A stretch of 64,000 bases of DNA. Origin: Lyophyllum atratum (lineage: Eukaryota; Basidiomycota; Agaricomycetes; Agaricales; Lyophyllaceae). Each line of letters starts with the position of its first letter. Within the stretch, counting starts at the first letter, position 1. The stretch lies in the NCBI GenBank assembly GCA_014905825.1, contig JACGCN010000012.1, forward strand, positions 310,001 through 374,000, given 5' to 3'. The notes below the pieces were generated by a model that was not told where the DNA came from, did no database searches, and saw only the letters and a program-made list of their open reading frames with translations. Below, piece by piece: positions 1 through 12,404 of this stretch. The position numbers and the translations under genes were made by a program.

Positions 1-1363
1 CTCACGACTTACCCAGACTGGTCCGTCAGCGAAAAGCGCACGCGAAAGGTTCTGCAGAACGAAGGACTCATCCTCGATTCACCCACCCCGCAATTAGGCG
101 TGGACATGGTCTACCCCTCGTCGCGCCTTATCCCCAATCTTGATATACCCAAATGGACAGCCAAGGCACAAGTCAAATACTTTGACAAGAGGAAGGGGAA
201 GGGCCTGGTGGCAATCCAGGATATAGAGGAGGGTGAAGTAATATGGAAGGAGGATCCGTTTATTCTTGCTCCGGAATGGTGCGTATATTTTTTCAGCGTC
301 AGACCCCCTCACACCTAACGTACGCTGCGCAGGAGTTTATTTGATTTACAGGCGACCTCCGCTGCCTGTGGCTTCTGCTCGACTCCTCTGGAGGCGTCCT
401 CCCCGCTCACCCTTCCCTGCCCCGCTTCTACCTCGCAAACCTACTGTACATACCGTTTCTGCAACCGGCTATGTCTCTCGCGCTCGGCCAAGCACCACCC
501 CTTACTATGTCCCGCGCAAAATCCAGCAAGTGCGCCCTTGATGAAAATGATCAAGGAGACCAGGTGGATGGCGCTACACGCGCTGGCACAATGTACGTCG
601 CGTGTCCTACTTGCGGGGCAGCGTAGTGCGGAAGAGGAGGACCACAACTGGAAAATCGTGACCGGTTTCGCGGAGTTGGGCATGGAGGAGAGGTTCAAGT
701 ACAGCTTTAACTCGTGAGCGTTTTCGCAAATTGATCAGCGCCACAAGTGTTCACTAATGATCAATCTTGTCATCCAGATCAGGTAGGGGTGAACCAGAAC
801 GGGAGTCTTGGAAGAAGGCGCGCAATGTATTCGTACAGGCGTTCCAGTCGCCCAGGAGCCCTGCGGACCAGAAAAGTCTCGCGAAAATACTGAAGAAGCC
901 GCTGAATCCTGTAATCGAGAAGGCACTTTTTGAATATGACGGATTTTTGCGGGGTCTGGGCCGGATGAGTCTGAGTGTGTTATTTCGCTGATGTCTCCTC
1001 TATTCGTATTGATGTGCTTCTTATTGCGCAGACTTGGAGGCGCATGGTGGCCTGTATACGCTCCACTCGCACTTGAACCACTCATGTACTCCGAACGTCT
1101 CTGTTCGCCACAACGACCGCACGTCGCTCTCGCGAATTGCAATGATCGCTAAGCGGGCCATCGCCGCCGGAGAGGAGCTCGTCGTTACATATGTCAATCC
1201 GGAGTTAGACGTACGGAGACGGAGACAGGAGCTACAGGCTTGGGGCTTCGGCGAGTGTATGTGTGTGCGGTGTTTACAAGAGGCGAAGTACCTTAAACCG
1301 GAGGTCGATGGCGGGATGGATGATTTGGAGGCGGAGCTTAAGGCTGGCCTGGGTGTTATGTGA
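1..1363 (+). CDS. SET5: SET5-like protein lysine methyltransferase (5' end outside window)
   Basis: SET-domain methyltransferase of the SET5/SMYD type, expected to transfer methyl groups from S-adenosylmethionine to lysines of histone H4 or other proteins. The frame is open from base 1, so the N terminus is missing. Exons seen: 1-279, about 335-714, about 778-990 and about 1032-1363. Exon 1 holds the start of the SET fold (KGKGLVAIQDIEEGEVI). Exon 2 carries a MYND-like cysteine cluster (ACGFC, then spaced Cys and a KHHPLLC end). Exon 4 holds the catalytic NHSC motif, the GEELVVTYV segment, and a post-SET cysteine pair (CMCVRC). The split SET domain with an inserted zinc cluster is the SET5/SMYD layout. 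Family assignment is firm; substrate is inferred. Confidence 0.88.
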
Positions 1364-1865
1364 AATTGAAGTACAAGTACTGGTGCGTTATCAGCGTAAT
1401 ATCATTGACAAGGCTGTTTAATTTGTCCATACTTAGAGGTAAATGTATCGAAGTCTGAAATTATTGGCTATTTTACCCGCAACACAATGGCTAAGCTTTA
1501 CATGCGTACGTCTGTAGGTGTGCTGCACTCGAGCAGGTCGGAAATTGCTGAAGCGTACTTCCAAGTTCCGATAGTCAAGGCCTCCTTGACGGTGTTGTAC
1601 CGCAACTTCTCTAGCCTCTTCGGGCACCTATCGGAGTTTTCTCTACTTAACAATTGATGCGTGACCGCAGAACCAGGACGATGCATGATGTGTGTGCGCA
1701 GGTATACTCGTATCAGAGCGTACACCAAAAAGTAGCATCCCTGGTGGTGGGGTTTCGACTGTTTGAGATCAAGCCTTTAGCCACACAAGTCACAGCCAAG
1801 TATGGTAAACGCGACCTTGTGATCGATCAAGCCACGTTGTTACTGCTAGACTGAGAGCGTATGCA
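1364..1865. other. Intergenic, nothing recognised
   Basis: About 500 bp between the SET5-like stop and the SRPBCC start. Short open frames occur on both strands but none resembles a known protein or has convincing exon borders. It should hold the 3' UTR of the first gene and the promoter of the second. Confidence 0.5.
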
Positions 1866-2713
1866 ATGGGCAGTTCGAACCTGCCTCCCCTCGTCGAAAA
1901 TGGCGTATTCTCGGTTTCATCTTCAATCCTAATAGACGCCCCGCTGGAGAAAGTCTGGTCGATAATGATGGACTTCCCCACGTACAAGGAATGGTCAGTC
2001 ACCTTGTCTGCTTGAGCTCCCTTGCGAAGGTCCTCAACCCACTCCAGGAATCCCTTCCTGTATGTTCGCCATCCTTGTTCTGCCTCTATTGTTTAATAGT
2101 AACATGACCACTAAACTAGTCGCGGTCAAACCGTCGTCGACAAGTCCGGAAAGGCATTGCCTGACCAAACGCCAGCTGAAGGCCAGTACCTTCTGCTAGC
2201 ACCCGTCCACCTACCACCAACCATGGGCGAGCCTGGGTGGTTCCAGAAACAATCTGCGCTCGAAGTGATCACGACAGTAGACCATGAGCACCATCGTTTG
2301 GGCTGGGCCAACTGCACACTACCGAAGTTTCTGCTGCGCGCGGAACGATGGCAAGCATTGAGTGTGGTGGATGGTAAGACAAAGTACGAGACGACGGAAG
2401 TCTTCGGGGGGATAATCATGTATCTGGTCTATTTTTTCATGTACCAGAAGTTGGTGCTGGCGTTCAATGCGCAGGCCGGGGGTTTTGAAGAGGCAGGCAG
2501 AACGTACCTGATCGTGGAATACCCCAAGTCAGTAATGCGCTTGATTTCATTTGTATTCCTGGCAGTCTTGCTGACGTTGTGCTGACGGTCAGATTTCAGC
2601 TAACGACTTTTTATACCCTGCTTGGCTGCTTTAATTCCTTTCAAAATGAACGATTCGTGGACTCCGGCGTACTCATATTCCATGCTCGTCAAGTCACCGA
2701 TTCGTCTCTCTGA
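1866..2713 (+). CDS. SRPBCC (START/polyketide-cyclase-like) domain protein
   Basis: A protein of about 200 residues with the SRPBCC helix-grip fold, a family that binds hydrophobic ligands such as lipids or polyketides. The N terminus shows the family's opening pattern (SSSILIDAPLEKVWSIMMDF). I chose ATG 1866 because the domain begins within 20 residues of it. Splicing 1993-2030 and about 2056-2118 joins the frame to the exon starting GQTVVDKSG, and a third intron near 2526-2594 leads to the stop at 2711-2713. The later part has the alternating strand pattern and a C-terminal helix typical of the fold. Such small SRPBCC proteins are common in basidiomycetes and their ligand is generally unknown. 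No catalytic residues can be named. Confidence 0.72.
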
Positions 2714-3748
2714 CTTCAAAGCACCTCTTCACTCAAGTCCACCTCAAAAGTCTCAATTGTCGCGTGCTCAGCTTACAGGGACCAGGTCTGTGTCGTCGAT
2801 AGCTGCAGAAGTGCTTCTGGACCTTCTGTAAGGACTCTAGCACATGGGCTGCGGTATGATGGACATACATACCAGATATGCGTGTTCTGCCCGTTGTGCT
2901 ATCGAAATGTATTTGGTTGCGTGTCAACCTAGGAAAAGGCAAAAGTGTCACTTTGGAATGCCAACTCAAGGCGAACTCTAGCAGCCCCATGATACAAAGA
3001 TTGTTCTACATTGGACCGAGGGTTACGGGGGCTGAGGGCGACACGTTATGATCCTGCAGGCAGCAGATGAAGCTAATAAGTGGCTTGTCCCAGCTCAGAG
3101 TGTGGCACGAAGTAGTACACATGGGTACATACTCTCAACCATTTCTCATGCATCTCTACTCGTCCCTGCAGGTCGACAACATGACAACAGTGAAATGCCG
3201 GAATTATCTGGATATGAAGGAAGGTGTGCAGCTATTCATTATTCGAAAACCAGGCATTAAAGCCAATCGATATAGGATTCGCTTCTCAGGATGGTACTCA
3301 TGCAAGGATAGTCGGCAAGAACTTAGATATCGTGGCTTGCACGCCTGCTTGCTTCGGTGTTATCTTCTCGGCCATGTACTTGCTCAAAATATGATCGTCG
3401 CTGAAGCCAGCCTTCGCCGGGCGATGAGCGACGAGGAAGGACTAGGAGTAGTTATGGGCAAGATATTTACAAGGTCGTCTGCTCGACTCCTGGGTATTAG
3501 CTGAGCAGGTTCTAGCAGGTTTAGCCTACTGGGTTCAAGTTCGAATAAGGAAGACATTCGATGTGACTCTGCACAGGAGAGATCTGTCATTTTCTGTCAG
3601 GAGGATTCAACGAGCGAAGCGCTCGCAGGAAACAAAGCATGACAAAAAGCAGCAAGTCGTGTTTTTATTGTATTTTCCGAGTCTTTTTCTGATTCTACCC
3701 ATTTTATAACCCACCTTGAGCGTCTCGTACGTGCATAGCACCGTATCT
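2714..3748. other. Weakly coding stretch, no identified gene
   Basis: One plus-strand exon-like block at about 3261-3402 reads through ALKPIDIGFASQDGTHAR and ends in a hydrophobic segment before a TGA. An open frame in another phase runs 3067-3504. Together they may be the end of an uncharacterised gene, but I could not join them into a confident model and recognise no domain. A perfect 6-bp hairpin sits at 3611-3625. Confidence 0.35.
3611..3625. repeat. Short GC-rich inverted repeat
   Basis: CGAGCG, a 3-nt loop AAG, then CGCTCG: a perfect 6-bp stem in a region without a confident gene. It could form in RNA from either strand. Function unknown; such hairpins also arise by chance. Confidence 0.5.
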
Positions 3749-6573
3749 TCATCGTCTATTCACCACAGAGGCACGTGCAAGGTCACTGCATGCCACAGAA
3801 GTGAGCATACAAGAGTGACTGAGGGAGGTAGAAACGAGCATACCCAAACGCAGAGTCGATGCAGTTTTTGATTTCCTTGTAGCTCACGACGAGGCATGAC
3901 TGTTCGTCTCGTGCAACGAGCATGACCTTCTCATCAGTGCCGGCATCAAGCTAGAATAAGTTGAAGATGGTGAGAGGGTTGATACAGCTGTAAGAAAATG
4001 CAAACCTTGTTCAGGCAGACGAGGACATGAGAGAGATTTACAACGGGGTTCCCATGTTCGTCAACCTGATGGAAAACATAGTCGCGGAATAGCTTGATGA
4101 TGTACCGATCACCTGTTTCCGACCATCGTGGTTCGCGAGCGAATCTGTGAGAAAGGGTAAGGTGTCAGGACAAGCAATGACCAAGGTGGTGAAGTAAAAG
4201 AAGGTCATCAACGCACTCTGGCCGTTCGTTGATAAACCCGAATTTACAAAGCAGGCGCACCAGCCGGGCGTTCTCCAACTCGCTTAGAAGTTCATTTTCT
4301 AGCTGATCAGTACCACTGGAGAAAAAGGACAAATTAAAAATCGGAGAACACAAGTCAAAGCAAATCATACTTGAGTGCATCCTCCATCTCGACAAGGATC
4401 TTCCCCCGAATCAGGGCCAGCAGTTGGTCAATGCTCTAGTCCACATAAACGTCGACCGTCAGTATAAAACTATCATGCGCAGCAGAATCACACCCACCCG
4501 ATGTGGTCCGCCCTTGCTGATCAGGAACAGAGCTGCATCCTTGACTTCGGTGCTGTAGTTCCTGCCCATGAAATCCAGGCTTTTCTGGAAGTTTTGCCCG
4601 CTGGAAGCCGAGACGTTGTTGCAGCACAGCGCAAAACAGTAGTCTCCCAAACATCGTAAGATCTTCCTGCTGCAGCATGCCTATGTCCTGGTGTGTATCG
4701 TGCATCAGGACGTCGACGACGCCGCATGAGCTGATCCGGATCCTGTAGGTCGCGATGACGGGTGAGTTCGATCGACAGATGGAAAGTCTAGGTGGCCTGC
4801 TGACCGGTTGTGTCCTGTAACTAAAATCTTGGAGACATCGATCATCCTTATGGCTTGCCCGACGTCGTGGACTTTCTTGATAGCCGAAGCAATCTGGACG
4901 ATATAAGACCACATGGTTCGTTCCGGGATGATGGTAGGGAGATGGGCTTGAAGGTGCGGTGACCGGCCGTGCTGATAATGCGCTTGAACAGTTGGCGGCT
5001 TCGGCTTCAAGTGCGCATCGAAAAGCGTCTGGGCGTCGGCGTGGTAGGCATGCACGAAAACCAGAGCTAGTCACCGCTTGATTAACGCTGGTAAGAACCA
5101 AATGTTATAAAGGAAAGCGTACAGTTGTCGTTGAAAGATCTCGTTGTGAACGCTTCCTTGACTGAGATGATATTTGGATGCCGGATCTTGGACCAGATCT
5201 CAATCGCACTGAACGCTGACTGGTGCATCAGCCGATAGTCTACCCAGCACCATTCAATAAGTAGTACGGGACAAGAGTAGCCAAACGAGCTCACTCTCGA
5301 TTCTCCGGAGTGCATATGGCAGACCATCCGAGGTACGGATGGCTCGATAGACGGTTGAGTACCAGTTACCGAGCTTCCTCCGTTCGACTGTGCCTCCAGT
5401 ACTTTCGAGGGGGACAAGTGTATGATATCCTTGGAGCTCGTCGGGCAAATTAGAACCTACAGGACCGTAAATAACTTGTTCCTGTAGCGAGAATGGAGGT
5501 ACCCACCGATGGGGGCAATCTGACGGATCGTCTCGCTGCGCTTATGGAGAAGCTGCCGAAGACTGGAAGACGGCAGCACGAAGTGGTTGGTAGAAGTGGA
5601 TGCTGCAAATCCAGCCGGAGTGTAGAGATGATAGTCTAACTAGAGGAAACTCAGATTTAGGATACGAGAAGTGATTAGAATTATAAATACTGGCTGCCGC
5701 ATGTATACCGGCGGTGCGGGCGAGTAGTAGGTGGAGTCCATGGCATTCGGGTCGTAATCACCGTAGCCAGCGTATTGGCCGTCATCGTAGAAGTTTGGGT
5801 CCAGCTAGATGGAAAAGTTCAATTGAGCACGAGGCGTAGGGATGTGATAACGTGCCTGTTCCATCTGTTTACTCAGGTCATCTTCCTCTCCGGGGTATGT
5901 ATATGTATTATACGTCTCTGGCGCCTCGTATCCCTGATATCCCGTCAAACCTAGGGCAACCGGTGGTGTGTCCGAGGGTCTATTATTACTATTAGACAAA
6001 AAATATCCGGAATATCTGACGGAATGACCCACGTCGTGTCAAGCGGTGGACCAGGTTCTGCTGACGGCGTTGGAGGCGTGGCAGTAGCGGCGAATGCTTT
6101 CGGAACAAAAACTGGGGCGTTGACGGCCTGGGACGTGATAGTGGACGTGCGCAACTCTTGTGGGGAAGGCGAGGGAGGGCTGAGTAACGGTCAGATAAGA
6201 TTAAACCTTTGAGGCGTTGAACGAACCCAAGCGATGATGTCTCCTCCTTTGGAAGGGTCAGCCGCATGCAGGTCGGTTGAACGATCACATACCGACGGAT
6301 GTGAATAAACGCAGCCCTTATCTTGGAACTTACAGAACCTGTCATTATACGGATTGGCTCAAGGTTTTAACAAGATAGGCTCTAAGAGATTACCCATGAA
6401 TCATAACATTTCTGCATTGTTTCCTCTGCGTAGACTCTGCGCGATTTGAACTCAAATGACTAGACGCGGTGGACAAGGCCGGACTGACCTTTCTTGGGCG
6501 CCTTGAGCTCGTCCTGAGTACTCGGGTCGACAATCCTTATGGCCGTAGACTGTGGTCTCGCAAAGAAAGCCAT
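3749..6573 (-). CDS. PAN3: PAN3, regulatory subunit of the PAN2-PAN3 poly(A) nuclease
   Basis: PAN3 recruits the PAN2 deadenylase to poly(A)-binding protein and so starts cytoplasmic mRNA tail shortening. ATG 6573 opens a short exon (MAFFARPQ...). An intron follows, and the next exons join to a CCCH zinc finger with spacing C-x8-C-x6-C-x3-H around 6280-6420, as in PAN3. A low-complexity linker follows, then the pseudokinase domain beginning [14 protein letters not shown] near 5440. The catalytic-loop and DFG regions are degenerate, as expected for PAN3. The C-terminal knob is clear: [20 protein letters not shown] near 4230, the segment [15 protein letters not shown] near 3930, and CIDSAFG before the last intron. 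The final exon ends at TGA 3749-3751. At least ten short introns. Identification is very secure; some inner exon borders are approximate. Confidence 0.93.
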
Positions 6574-8048
6574 CTCATGGATAGGGTAGTTTAGCTTGTA
6601 GGCTACCTGGACGGCGAGGTCCGCTGCCCAGCAGAAACAGGATCAACCCTAGACTTGATATTTCGACAGTAAATATGGTGGACAAACAACTGCACACATC
6701 ACTTCCTACAGCTCATTGTTCAAGTTGTACGCGTAGTTTGCCTTCTCAAATCTGGAACAACGGTCGACTCAGAATTGGAAAGCTTTCATCCTTGTTTTTT
6801 GCCTTCAGCCGAGATTATAGCGCATAGCGGGAACACTTTATGTCGGATTTTCAGGGACATCGCGTTGACATCGTGAGTGCTAGATACAATGTCTACCACG
6901 TAAGTAGCATTCCTTCCGAGTATATTGCTAACAGTCTATGAGGGCAGCGTCAAAATGGAACGTGGAACGCCTGCATAACTCCAGAACTTAGTCTCAAACA
7001 CGATTCCATCCGGGGAACACCATTTGGATGTATCCTTTGCAAGGAAATTTACGGCCTGGTTCGCAAACTGTACTTACAAGCCCACACATCCCCGCTCTGA
7101 ACATGAGATTTCCTGGAGATTTCCTATGACACTGTGCGTCATGTTCTAAATCACATCTCAATGACTCGAATAGGCGGTCCCGACAATCACATCAAGGCAA
7201 TTCGAATCCACGCCGAAGGTCAACGTGAACCTAAAGTATACATCTGCCTATGTCAGCATCTGTAGTGAGATCTCTGATTGAGTTTCATCATTGTCACAGG
7301 CAGGCAGGCTCTATTCAGCATGTCATTCGCATGGGCATCCGGCTTAATCCCAGACTCGTCAACTTCGCGGCGCGTGGAATAATTCGCTGAGGCAATCTGC
7401 GTGATACAATTGCACACTACGTCCGCAAGGGACCCCCAGGAGTCATGCCGTCCGATCTGATACTTCGGTGTCTCGACAAATCTCGGACAGGTTGTAAGTA
7501 TAGCTCATTGTCCGTGATATCAGTTCTCCGGACGTCTCCTTTGTTCATTGCGGGCACGGGGTTCAACCCAGTCATCGCGTTCACAGACCGGAACGGGGTG
7601 TACTCGCCGTAGCGTATTCGCTGCAAAACCAGCTTAGGAGTCAGGGCTGGTTTTCCGTGCCCATAGGCGGACTCATGTTTCTGCTTCAGCCCAACCAGCC
7701 GATTACATTCTCACCGGAGATCACCTGCTGGAACCTGTCGTAGATGCCGGGCCGAGATGATGATCAGGATGGGCGGGACACTAGGCAAGCCATGAAGTGA
7801 GCCATATCGTGGGGTGATAAGGGGTGGACGTACGTAGTTTGTAGATCAGTGGCCCCTTATTACTACAAGGAATACGGAAGACAAGGGGAGAGGTGGCAAA
7901 ACTTGTGCCGAATGTCTTTATTAGGGAAGTGCTATAATAGGCGCGAATAAGCCGCAAGGAACCAGGTTACATCGTGATCAGTTCAATCCTGGTTCACTCC
8001 CTTGTCCCATTCCCTCGAGGCCGGTTCCCACCCGAGCGGACAGCAGCG
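6574..8048 (-). other. Unidentified exon-like blocks upstream of PAN3
   Basis: Several minus-strand blocks look coding. One at about 7510-7680 reads GKPALTPKLVLQRIRYGEY. One at about 7325-7495 includes CPRFVETPKYQIGRHDSW and SLADVVCNCITQIAS. One at about 7165-7230 reads FTLTFGVDSNCLDVIVGTAY after a TTTAG acceptor. One at about 6945-7040 includes WCSPDGIVFETKFWSYAGVP. They have plausible acceptors and donors between them, but two junctions hit stops, so this may be a degenerating gene or one whose introns I misplaced. I do not recognise the family. Confidence 0.4.
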
Positions 8049-11000
8049 ATGGCCTATACACAGACCATGAGCCCCCAGGCAATCCACCAACATTACCGTG
8101 ACGTTCAGACGCCGGCGACGCCCCCCATGCAACGTAGGCATGCCTCCAAGATGCGCTTCGTCGCCGACCTCTCCCAGTGTCTCTTCGATTTCGTGATCCA
8201 GTTGCTTCCCACCACGGAGGAGATGGCAGTCAAGGAGGACGTAAGAAAGCTGCTTGAGAGGCTCATCCGCACGATCGAGCCAGACAGCCGGTTGCTGTCC
8301 TTCGGAAGTACAGCCAACGGGTTCAGTCTGCGGAACTCTGGTCAGCAGCTTAATTACAGCCTGGCACTACCAGGATATCTCTTAAACATCCCTGCGTACA
8401 GATATGGACCTGTGCTGCCTGATAGATTCGAAGGAGCGCTTAGCGGCAACCGATCTAGTGACTATGTTGGGTGACCTCCTTGAACGTGGTACGTGTGCTG
8501 TGCCTTCTCTGCTCCCTATGTGAGCTCAAGCCCCGCCCCCAGAGACGAAATTCCACGTCAAGCCTCTACCCCATGCACGAATACCCATAGTGAAACTCTC
8601 ACTTGACCCATCACCTGGACTCCCCCTGGGCATCGCCTGTGATATCGGTTTTGAAAATAGATTGGCACTCGAAAACACGCGTCTACTGATGTGCTACGCC
8701 ATGATTGACCCCACTCGTGTTCGGACAATGGTTTTGTTTTGTGAGTAGCCGTACGGAACCCATGTCTAGATTCGCCGTTGATCGTTCCTTCCATCTCCAG
8801 TGAAAGTTTGGAGCAAGCGGAGGTATGCAATCAATCCGAGCGCGCCTGGGCATACATCTCATCGTATCTTACAGAAAAATCAACTCTCCGTACAAAGGAA
8901 CACTCTCATCTTATGGTTATGTTTTACTTGTAATATACTTCCTGGTTCACGTCAAAAACCCGCCAGTCCTTCCCAATCTCCAGCAGATGCCGCCCTTGCG
9001 CCCAATAACCACGGTAAGCCCCTGTCCACATGCCTTTCGACTGCTTCTAACTTCTCATTGTAGGAGGATACCCACCTTGCCGGGTACAATACATGGTTCT
9101 TTGACGATATCGAGCTTCTCAGACAACGCTGGCATTCCGACAATACGGAAAATGTGGCAGAACTGTGAGCTTCCCTCTACCATAAGTGGATATTGGAGCT
9201 TGAACTCCCCATTCAAGGTTAATTGATTTCTTCCGATATTACTCTCGCGACTTCTCCTACAACACTGGTGTTGCATCCATCAGGGCGGGTCTTTTGAAGA
9301 AGGACTCAAAGGGTTGGCAAAATGACGTGCGTATCCCTTGTACTTGCATCGGATCATTCTCATCTTGGGCTGCCCACAGTTGTCAGGTGGGCGTTTCAAT
9401 GACTCGCGGGAGCGCAATAGGCTTTGCATAGAGGTATGTTGTGCCTAGCTGAGGAAGGTTTTAGGGCATTTCTCACATTATCACCCCTCTCCCGCCAGGA
9501 CCCGTTCGAAATCGACTATAACGTCGCCCGCTGTGTGACCAAAGATGGCCTCTATACTGTAAATGGTCAACATCCGTCATTTCCGGCTACAACTAAGATC
9601 CTCTCCACAGATTCGCGGAGAGTTCATGCGTGCAGCCCGAGTGCTGTCAGCTCGTCCCGAGCGTGCTATCATCGCACTTGCCGAACTTTGTGAAGAGCGA
9701 AAGGACGAAGACCTTGTCTCTGCTCCCCCCTATGTTGCCCCTCGGATGTCCCTTCCACCACAAACCCCATATACCGTCGGGAGTCAGTCACTGCGCCCGA
9801 AGGGGGCTCCACCAGCGGAACGCCTCTCCCCTCCCACTAAATTCTTCGAACCAGGTCCCCGCTTGGCAGTGCAACAGGTATCGATCCGCCCTCCGCCAGA
9901 ACCCATGCCTGAGCACATGGCTCCCAAGCGGAGTAAGTGGACCAGCCCGCCGCCGGTGGAGGCGCCATCAGCCGATCACTCCCTGTTCGAGAGCCAATTA
10001 GGCATGGGCCTGGAGTTGGCTACCTCCTCTACGGGGGCACGCGAGAGCGAAACCTCGTACTCCTCAAGTAACAGCGAGTTCATGACTGATGAAGACAATC
10101 GATCGGATGCTGCCGAATCTGACGATGTCACTTCCGTGCGTTCTTATACTGAGGGATCTACCATGAATGGCCCTGGCGGTCATCGCCGTCCTTCTTGGCA
10201 CATTCGCGATACTGTCGTTCGTGTGCCTCAGGTCTCGCCAGGAGAGCAAGCTCCTGGTGGTCGTATGCGATACCAGCGAGGAGTCGGCGACATTTCTCCC
10301 GCCCACGAGCCAATACCTTCCTCTTCTCGTTCAGAAACGTCGAAACGGCTGATAGGTGGCTCACCCCGCCCACCACGCGGACCACCATGGTCGTCAAATA
10401 CACCCATTGGTGTCTCGGTCCCTTTACCTCCGTCTCCTGAATCTCCCATGGACCACCCAAGTTTTGCAGAATCTTCAGCTGTATTTTACCAAACGACCGT
10501 CCCGCGTTCACCGCGCCCGAATGTCCTATACCCCACCCCCGGATCGCATTCGTCTCTCTTGTCGCAGTATCAAACACACCACCCCTACCATAATGCCACC
10601 CCAATAGTCCCACCAGACATCTTCCCGTCGAACATGCCAGCGATAACGTCTATGAACAACCAGCGTATACACGCCCACCTCGCTGCGGACGCTGGACGCT
10701 CCCCTGCGGGCCCGGAGACCCCGAAGCCCGCCACTTACTCACACTCACATTCCATGTCCGCCACAACGATCACGGCACCCACGCCGCCACCGCATATCAC
10801 CAAGTTTTCTTCACCTGTACATGGTAGTTCTTTCACCGCTTCAGCCTCGGCCCGACGCATCTCGGGATTCGGAGTTCGCACGTCCTCACGCTCCCGATCC
10901 CGCTCGCCCCCACGTCCTCGATCCCGCTCACGGTCCCCAGTTGATGATATATCCACTCACGAGCGTGGCCAGTTTATCGGGCCTGCTAACAATGGGGCGA

Positions 11001-11251
11001 GCTCCCCCAACCCCTCTTCGACATCGAACGGCAGCTCTCCGGCGCCTTCGTCGACCGGGTACGCCACTTCTGCCTCACGGTCTCCATCTCCATCTCCACA
11101 TTCACCGCCGCCGCTGCCAACTGGAAAGGCAGTAGCTGGTGATGTGGCTCCTTCGCCTCATGATACGGCAACAATACGTAATGGTTCGACTGAGGAGCCT
11201 TCGCAACTACCAAGCTTCAAAGCGCCACCAGCGTCGCCCGGTTCCACTTGA
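8049..11251 (+). CDS. Cid1-type terminal RNA nucleotidyltransferase (uridylyl/adenylyl transferase)
   Basis: Non-canonical poly(A) polymerase family enzyme that adds U or A to RNA 3' ends, marking RNAs for decay. The nucleotidyltransferase core is complete. FGSTANGF is followed, across the intron 8341-8401, by the D-M-D pair (second Asp at 8407-8409), and the third aspartate lies in ACDIGFEN about 8647. Exon joins at 8488/8541 and about 8740/8800 keep frame. The PAP/25A-associated domain follows (SSYGYVLLVIYFLVH, later EDPFEIDYNVARCV). From about 9700 to the stop at 11249-11251 the protein is a Ser/Pro-rich disordered tail of about 500 residues with an RS-repeat block near 10880-10935. ATG 8049 was preferred over the in-frame ATG 7974. 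U versus A specificity cannot be read here. Confidence 0.88.
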
Positions 11252-11868
11252 TACTCAGGCCAGCTACACCATTAACCCTCCGGCGATTGGCGTGCACTAG
11301 AGTTTTCGCCGCCATCGCCCCCACCCCCACCCACCCACGCCAGGCACATAATCGTACTCAAACGCCATTTTTCGGGTTCTGAATCCCCTCGATTCTTGGG
11401 AACACAAAAAACGCAATTGGCGAGCGCTGCGCGGCCCTGTATATGTTGTTGGATCTCCGAGTCTACATCTCCTTTCCTCCTCCCCTTCCTGTGGTCGTTT
11501 CTTTGGTTTCGCGTTGGTCTCAATATTTTACTATGTTACGTTGCATTGTAGTGGACCACAGGGAGGGGCATACCCACACCACCGCCCCCAGCCAACACTC
11601 ACTCAGTCCCCCCCCGACTTGCTTGCTTGATTTTCGGATTTGATAATTGCCATCCCCTCTTGCCCCACATCCCCATTCCAGTCAGACACGCGAGGTTATG
11701 GAACGCCTTACATACATACATGTCCCTCCCACATCGTGTACCATTGACTCGCACTGGGCTTGGATTCATTTTTTGGCATGTTTCTCATACAAAAACATGT
11801 TATAACTACACAGAAAAGGGTGACAGACTGATATCTAGAGAGAGTACAGGTGGGTGTTGGTGTGTTTT
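11252..11868. other. Convergent 3' intergenic region
   Basis: Space between the ends of the Cid1-like gene (plus) and LSM7 (minus). It contains a C-rich run near 11310-11335 and no convincing open frame. It should hold both 3' UTRs and poly(A) sites. Confidence 0.5.
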
Positions 11869-12404
11869 TCATTCCTCTTGGGCGGCGAAAGGGTTTGCGA
11901 TCTCTTCTGACCCATCAACGGGGCTCAATAGAGTTATTGTAGGTCCCCGTAGGACGGCGAGCCCTAGCGAGCGTGTGTGCGGCTCAGGTTCTATTTGATA
12001 ATTAGTTGCGTGAAGGGGCACGTTGACGCCGTAATATACGGATCTTACCCAGGATGTCCTCCTCGACCTCGTCCAGCACGAGATTCAGTAGTTGGTCGTA
12101 GCCCTTGAGGATGCCTTTGACTGTAAAAAATTAGATGTATAGTAGAAGGTTAGAGGTATGGTTGCGCACCTTCCCGTCCGCCGGTGAACTTGACGCGGAT
12201 GCGCTCGTTCACGTATTTTGAAAGATCGAGGATTGCCTCGCGTTTGGGCTTGTCCATAGTTGGCTGGGAGCCCTGGGGCCCACCATGACGGCCCTTGAAG
12301 CTGCTTCCAACGCCTCGGGCGCCTCGAGCTGCACCGCGACCCTATTGGATGAGTCGATATGCAAAATGACACAGGGGTGCTGGCCTACTCACCCGATCTG
12401 CCAT
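11869..12404 (-). CDS. LSM7: LSM7, U6 snRNA-associated Sm-like protein
   Basis: One subunit of the seven-member Lsm ring: Lsm2-8 binds U6 snRNA in the nucleus and Lsm1-7 binds deadenylated mRNA in the cytoplasm. ATG at 12404 gives a four-codon first exon (MADR), then an intron, then a Gly/Arg-rich leader. Sm motif 1 is AILDLSKYVNERIRVKFTGGRE, followed after an intron by VKGILKGYDQLLNLVLDEVEED. The last exon contains RSLGLAVLRGPTITLLSPVDG and ends NPFAAQEE, stop at 11869-11871. Four exons, about 127 residues, slightly longer than animal LSM7 because of the RG-rich leader. The match to LSM7 rather than other Lsm proteins rests on the C-terminal motif and NPF end. Confidence 0.94.

Noticed and set aside
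3505..3545. GGTTCAAGTTCG, similar to a tRNA B box
   Set aside because: No T stem forms and no A box lies at the right distance.
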